Of a stretch of 64,000 nucleotides of DNA, positions 60,574 to 64,000 are shown piece after piece. Position 1 is the stretch's first letter; every line of letters begins with the position of its first letter. Under the pieces are notes generated by a model. It was not told the DNA's origin. It saw only the letters and a list, made by a program, of their open reading frames with translations, and ran no database searches. This DNA comes from CAZIAK01 sp964537035 (GTDB lineage: Bacteria; Planctomycetota; B15-G4): NCBI GenBank assembly GCA_964537035.1, contig CAZIAK010000014.1, positions 1-64,000 of the forward strand, in the 5' to 3' direction. The position numbers and the translations under genes were made by a program.

Positions 60574-62118
60574 TCAGTCGATGAGCGAAAGAACACCGCT
60601 GTTCGACGGAGCATCGGAGGTGCTGCGGCTCCAGGCGAGCGGGCCGGAAGCGCTACCCAGCGCAGACGAACCGTACTGCAGACCGAGGGGCAGGCCGACA
60701 CAGGTGCCGGTCACGCCGAGGGTCGGCAGGTGGATGCTGGCGCCGAGGTTGGGCTGAACACCGAACGTACCACCGGGGAAGCCTGAGGGATCCGTCCACA
60801 AGTTACCCAGCGCACTCTGATCAGACGTCGAGTGGATGAAGAACGGGAAGAAGCTCAGGGTGGTGGGCGTCGGGAAGGGACCGCCGAGCTGGGAGATGCT
60901 GTTAGGCGTACGGGCAGTGCCGAACGACAGGGTGGCATCACCGTTAGCAGCGGGATCGAGACCGAACGACAGCTCGTTGTAGATCGACAACCACGTCAGA
61001 CGGAAGCGAGTTGCAGACGCGCCCGGGCTGTTGTTGTAGCTGAAGAAACCAACGGTCGGGATCAAGCCAGCGGTGGGGCTGCCAGCGGGATCCTGGTTGG
61101 CAACACCGGTGTTGGCGTTGGGCACGCCGCCGGTTCCGTTCAGGGACATACCCTGGTGGAAACCAACGTCGAAACCACCGTTGAGCGACGAACCACTGTT
61201 CGGCACGCCAGCGCCAGCCGTGTAGTAGGTGCCGGCACCGTTGAAGCCCGTCGGAGCGATGGCATCGTGGGTGGTCGGGCTGACCGACTGGGTGTAGTAC
61301 TCGTAGTTCAGGTTGGCACCGAAGCCGAACGCGCCGGCCAGGCCACCACCAGAAGCCAGAGTCTGACTCTGCCAGGTACCGAGCTCATCGTTGGACATAC
61401 CCCAGTACTGGCTACCGAGAGCACCGCCAGAGCCGTTGGAACGCCACGTGTACCAGCTGTCGATGTCGTCGAGGGAGGCGAGAGCCGAGGGGCTCCAACC
61501 AAACTGGACAACCCAGCAGAAGCCGGTGGAGGCGATCGGCAGGCTGGCGCCAGCGGCAGCGATCAGAGTCGCGGTGCCAGTGGTGCCGGTACCGACGAGA
61601 CCCTCGTTCGGCGCCAGGATGGTGGTCGAACTGGGGAAGCCGGCGCCCGAAGGCAGGCCGAGGAGAACCAGGGCGCCCGCAGAGGGGCCACCGAGCGGCA
61701 CGAAGCCACCCGAGTTACCGAGGGGGAAGGAAGAGCCCAGGCAAGCGGGGAACGTGAACACCGACGACGGATCCATGGCGCCGACGCCGTCGAACTCGAT
61801 CGTCACAAGGACGGGGAAATCGAGGGCCGTAGAACCCGTGGGCGCACCGAGCACACACAGGGACTCACGCCAGCCAGCCTCGCGGTAACCGAAGTCACCG
61901 AGGACGGTCAGCGTGTTGCCACGGAGATCTTCGCCGTTGAGGTTGACGCCGATTCCGTCAACGCCAGGGACCGACGTGCCACCAGCACCGATACCACCGT
62001 AGATGGCATCAAAACCGTTGCTGAAGACGCGGTAGTTGGTGCCGTTCTGGGCAGTCGTCGGGCTCACGGTGAGACCGATGGCCAGCGCAGAGAGGGCAAG
62101 AACCTTGGTGATTTTCAA
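60574..62118 (-). CDS. Abundant-looking Gly/Ser-rich exported protein
   Basis: A protein of 514 aa. Translation must start at TTG 62118, because an in-frame TGA lies 9 nt upstream; the frame then gives a clean signal peptide (MKITKVLALSALAIGLTVS, cleaved near TTAQ). The mature chain is rich in Gly, Ser, Thr and Asn, poor in charge, with only a few Cys, and predicted beta throughout. A segment GFPGGTFGVQPN near the C-terminus recalls the C-terminal domains of the two SBBP proteins. Codon use differs from neighbours, with many GGT, GTT, CTT and ACC codons, as in highly expressed genes. A tandem terminator and a tiny upstream ORF accompany it. It is probably a surface or matrix protein; the function is not recognised. 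Confidence 0.75.
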   Translation of the reverse strand: MKITKVLALSALAIGLTVSPTTAQNGTNYRVFSNGFDAIYGGIGAGGTSVPGVDGIGVNLNGEDLRGNTLTVLGDFGYREAGWRESLCVLGAPTGSTALDFPVLVTIEFDGVGAMDPSSVFTFPACLGSSFPLGNSGGFVPLGGPSAGALVLLGLPSGAGFPSSTTILAPNEGLVGTGTTGTATLIAAAGASLPIASTGFCWVVQFGWSPSALASLDDIDSWYTWRSNGSGGALGSQYWGMSNDELGTWQSQTLASGGGLAGAFGFGANLNYEYYTQSVSPTTHDAIAPTGFNGAGTYYTAGAGVPNSGSSLNGGFDVGFHQGMSLNGTGGVPNANTGVANQDPAGSPTAGLIPTVGFFSYNNSPGASATRFRLTWLSIYNELSFGLDPAANGDATLSFGTARTPNSISQLGGPFPTPTTLSFFPFFIHSTSDQSALGNLWTDPSGFPGGTFGVQPNLGASIHLPTLGVTGTCVGLPLGLQYGSSALGSASGPLAWSRSTSDAPSNSGVLSLID

Positions 62119-62132
62119 GGGGAGTCATCCAT
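62115..62132 (-). other. Five-codon upstream ORF overlapping a TTG start
   Basis: On the minus strand ATGGATGACTCCCCTTGA encodes Met-Asp-Asp-Ser-Pro, and its TGA overlaps the TTG start of the exported-protein gene (TTGA). There is no clear Shine-Dalgarno sequence before either start, so re-initiation could help set expression. The arrangement may be coincidental. Confidence 0.35.
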
Positions 62133-62606
62133 TTAAGAGTGAACGAACAGAGACAAAACGAGGTGGCATCGTCGACATCCACCTGGGGCCTGCGATGCCT
62201 TGGTACTGCGCGCACTACGACCGTCCAGAAAGCGTTTTGGGTCCTGCGGGAGCTGCTTCTGAAGCGATCGGGGACAAATGTGCGCAGATACATGCGAGCC
62301 TAGCACATCTGTCGAAGCGTGTGATGTGAACTCAAACCAGGCGCCTGAGGCTGTTGGCCGCAGGAAAAACCGCCATGCCTCGCCCCTTGAACCCATGGAC
62401 ATGCCGAGGTTACGGAGAGCGGAGGACTGGGAAGACTACCGCCGTTTTCAGGACTGTGGGAAATAATCTGGCCAATCTGTGACTGAGCGACCGCTCAGGT
62501 CATAGCTGAGAGGGCACCTCAACGGGAGTTAGGCCCCTCAAGAGGGTCATCTGCCCTGATTTCGGGAACTTGACGGTTTCTGTTGAGAGGCGAACCCGCC
62601 CGCAGC
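62133..62606. other. Promoter region of the exported-protein gene with palindromic sites
   Basis: The region holds a 7-bp hairpin ggcatcg/cgatgcc (62165-62171 and 62193-62199) in the probable leader and the palindrome TGAGCGACCGCTCA (62484-62497, extended to ctgagcg/cgctcag). The latter is nearly identical to the site near gcvPA. No promoter stands out, and no gene or RNA is recognised. Confidence 0.4.
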
Positions 62607-63458
62607 TCATTTTCGGCCAGTGGCCCCGGGCTTGAGCGACAAGATCAATGTGGTGGCGAAAATCAGGCCACCCCCGGTGATCACCGCAGCTGTGGGCACT
62701 TCTCCGTGGATCCACCAGGCCCAGAGGGGGCTCAGGGCAGGTTCAGCCAGGAGCAGGATCGACGCCTCCATGGCCGGGACCCGGGTGAGGCCACCGCTGA
62801 CCAGCACGTAGGCCAGGCCGATCTGGAAAGCCCCCAGATAGATCAGCACGGTCAGATCGGCGCCGGACACGGGGGAGAGGGGCAGAGCCCAGACCAGGCA
62901 CAGAGCCATGGAGATCAGGCTGCCCACGGCGATGGGGGCCACCGCGCTGCTGGTACCGCTGCGGCCCAGCCAACGGAGGCCCAGAATGGTCAGGGCCCAG
63001 CAAAAGCCTGCGCTCGCCGCCAGGGTGTTGCCCATGGCGGGGTCAGGGGCGCTGAGGGTGCCTCGCCGGGTGCCCACCGCCACGAACCCCAGACCGATGG
63101 CCATGGCCAGACCAGCGCCCAGATCGGCCCTCTGGACCCGCTCGCGCAGGAGCACGGGAGCCAGCAGCAGCAGATAAAGGGGCGCCGTGGACTGCAGGAA
63201 GATGGCCGCCGCCGCCGTGGTGTGCTTGTTCGCCAGGACGAACAGGGTCACCGTGGCGGCGTAGGCCAGGCCCACCATCCCGGTGCGCCAGGTCCAGCCC
63301 CTGCGAGCGGCGGGAAAAGCCAGAAGCAGGGTCAGGGCAGCGATGCCCGACCGCCAGGCCGAGATCTCCCAGCCAGGCAGGCTGCAGGCCTTGATGGCCG
63401 CGCCGCCGGTGGAGAACAGGGCAGCTCCCGCCAGCAGGGCCCAGCGAGGCCGCCCCAT
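62607..63458 (-). CDS. EamA/DMT-family transporter
   Basis: A protein of 283 aa from ATG 63458, which has GGAG 6 nt upstream; GTG 63470 is an alternative. Ten membrane helices are arranged as two EamA repeats, the first starting PRWALLAGAALFSTGGAAIK and the second MGNTLAASAGFCWALTILGL. Conserved EamA features are the WRSGIAALTLLL segment in helix 2 and ASILLLAEPALSPLWAWWIHGE in the second repeat (ExxxxPxxxxxxxxxxxxE). DMT proteins export or import small metabolites such as amino acids and nucleosides; the substrate is not predictable here. It begins 21 bp after the cyclophilin stop and is probably in one operon with it. Confidence 0.93.
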   Translation of the reverse strand: MGRPRWALLAGAALFSTGGAAIKACSLPGWEISAWRSGIAALTLLLAFPAARRGWTWRTGMVGLAYAATVTLFVLANKHTTAAAAIFLQSTAPLYLLLLAPVLLRERVQRADLGAGLAMAIGLGFVAVGTRRGTLSAPDPAMGNTLAASAGFCWALTILGLRWLGRSGTSSAVAPIAVGSLISMALCLVWALPLSPVSGADLTVLIYLGAFQIGLAYVLVSGGLTRVPAMEASILLLAEPALSPLWAWWIHGEVPTAAVITGGGLIFATTLILSLKPGATGRK

Positions 63459-63478
63459 GCTCAGCTCCACTCCGATGG

Positions 63479-64000
63479 TCAGGCGACCACGATCTCGCAG
63501 GACTCGATGGCCAGGGGCTCAGAGGTGGCCCCGCTGCGGGATCCACCCTGCTCCAAGGCACTGACCACGTCGGCGCCCTCGACGACCTCGCCGAAGATCG
63601 AGTGGTTGTCATCGAGGTGAGGCGTGGGCACGAAGGTCAGGAAGAACTGGCTGCCGTCCGTACCCGGGCCGGCGTTGGCCATGCTCAGCAGGCCCGGCCG
63701 ATCGTGGCGCACAGCGTTGCTGAACTCGCCGTTATAGGTGTAGCCGGGCCCTCCGGTGCCGCTGCCGAGAGGGCAGCCACCCTGAGCCATGAAGCCCTGG
63801 ATCACCCGGTGGAAGTCCAGGCCGTCGTAGAAGCCCAAGCGGGTCAGATAGATCGTCGAGGAGACGTGCATGGGGGCCACGTCGGGCAGCAGGCGAATGC
63901 TGATCACGCCCTTGTTCGTGGTCATCTTCCAGGTGTAGGTCGAGGCAGCATCGAACTCCACCTGAGGCGGCTTGGGCAGGGATGTGCGCCATTGGCCATT
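63479..64000 (-). CDS. Cyclophilin-type peptidyl-prolyl isomerase, 5' end outside window
   Basis: At least 173 codons; the frame is open to the window edge, so the start lies beyond 64000. The cyclophilin core is clear: FYDGLDFHRVIQGFMAQGG (catalytic Arg in FHRV), LLSMANAGPGTDGSQFFLTF (Gln and Phe of the active site), and HLDDNHSIFGEVVEGADVV. The domain catalyses cis-trans isomerisation of Xaa-Pro bonds. The cellular location cannot be judged without the N-terminus; similar planctomycete proteins often carry an N-terminal extension. The EamA transporter gene follows directly. Confidence 0.93.
   Translation of the reverse strand, partial: NGQWRTSLPKPPQVEFDAASTYTWKMTTNKGVISIRLLPDVAPMHVSSTIYLTRLGFYDGLDFHRVIQGFMAQGGCPLGSGTGGPGYTYNGEFSNAVRHDRPGLLSMANAGPGTDGSQFFLTFVPTPHLDDNHSIFGEVVEGADVVSALEQGGSRSGATSEPLAIESCEIVVA

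Overview
The window is GC-rich, gene-dense bacterial DNA from a draft assembly: three runs of exactly 100 N mark scaffold joins. The gene content points to Planctomycetota. It includes two sulfatase-superfamily lipoproteins, an ASPIC/UnbV (CRTAC1-type) FG-GAP protein, two large membrane-anchored proteins built of carboxypeptidase-regulatory-like domains, SBBP and YCF48-type secreted propellers, and a Gly/Ser-rich exported protein. At least two of the secreted proteins share a C-terminal beta-domain that I associate with marine planctomycetes. The phylum is inferred from protein style, because no rRNA or tRNA was found.

Layout. 0-4 kb: a TMTC-like GT-C/TPR membrane protein translationally coupled to a carboxymuconolactone-decarboxylase-fold protein. 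4-15.4 kb (+): a secreted protein with a SurA-like N-terminus, a LipM/LplA-type lipoyl-pathway transferase, an NfeD/stomatin pair, a hybrid histidine kinase overlapping a VIT1/CCC1 transporter, and a tightly overlapping four-gene operon (alpha/beta-hydrolase lipoprotein lacking its nucleophile Ser, small membrane protein, DUF455 ferritin-like protein, ATP-grasp protein). 15.7-21 kb: FGly-type sulfatase, transglutaminase-like lipoprotein, LOG protein, PH-like membrane protein and a short RecQ. 21.7-26.6 kb: two less GC-rich secreted propeller proteins. 27.4-34.3 kb: a ClC-CBS-RCK channel and the complete glycine cleavage system gcvT-gcvH-gcvPA-gcvPB, whose H-protein needs the lipoyl group that the transferase at 6.5 kb may supply. 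35-46.6 kb: the big surface proteins. 46.6-47.5 kb: a hemerythrin protein under an FNR-type box. 47.6-55.3 kb: a trans-envelope operon (TPR protein, ExbB, ExbD, and a chimeric PD40/TonB-like/alpha-alpha-toroid protein). 55.5-64 kb: methyltransferase, NAD(P)HX epimerase, a membrane P-loop ATPase with a Thr-type sulfatase-fold lipoprotein, the likely highly expressed exported protein, an EamA transporter and a cyclophilin.

The most interesting items are as follows. (1) The ExbBD operon's partner carries a TonB-style transmembrane helix with SxxxH between a TolB-like propeller and a cyclase-like toroid. (2) Two dispersed palindromes (48-142 and 41985-42085) have identical 47-nt centres in length, and their arms changed in compensating fashion. 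(3) The four-gene DUF455/ATP-grasp operon contains a dead-looking hydrolase. (4) An FNR-type box and a tandem repeat lie upstream of the hemerythrin gene. (5) A minus-strand intrinsic terminator upstream of recQ implies an unannotated transcript.
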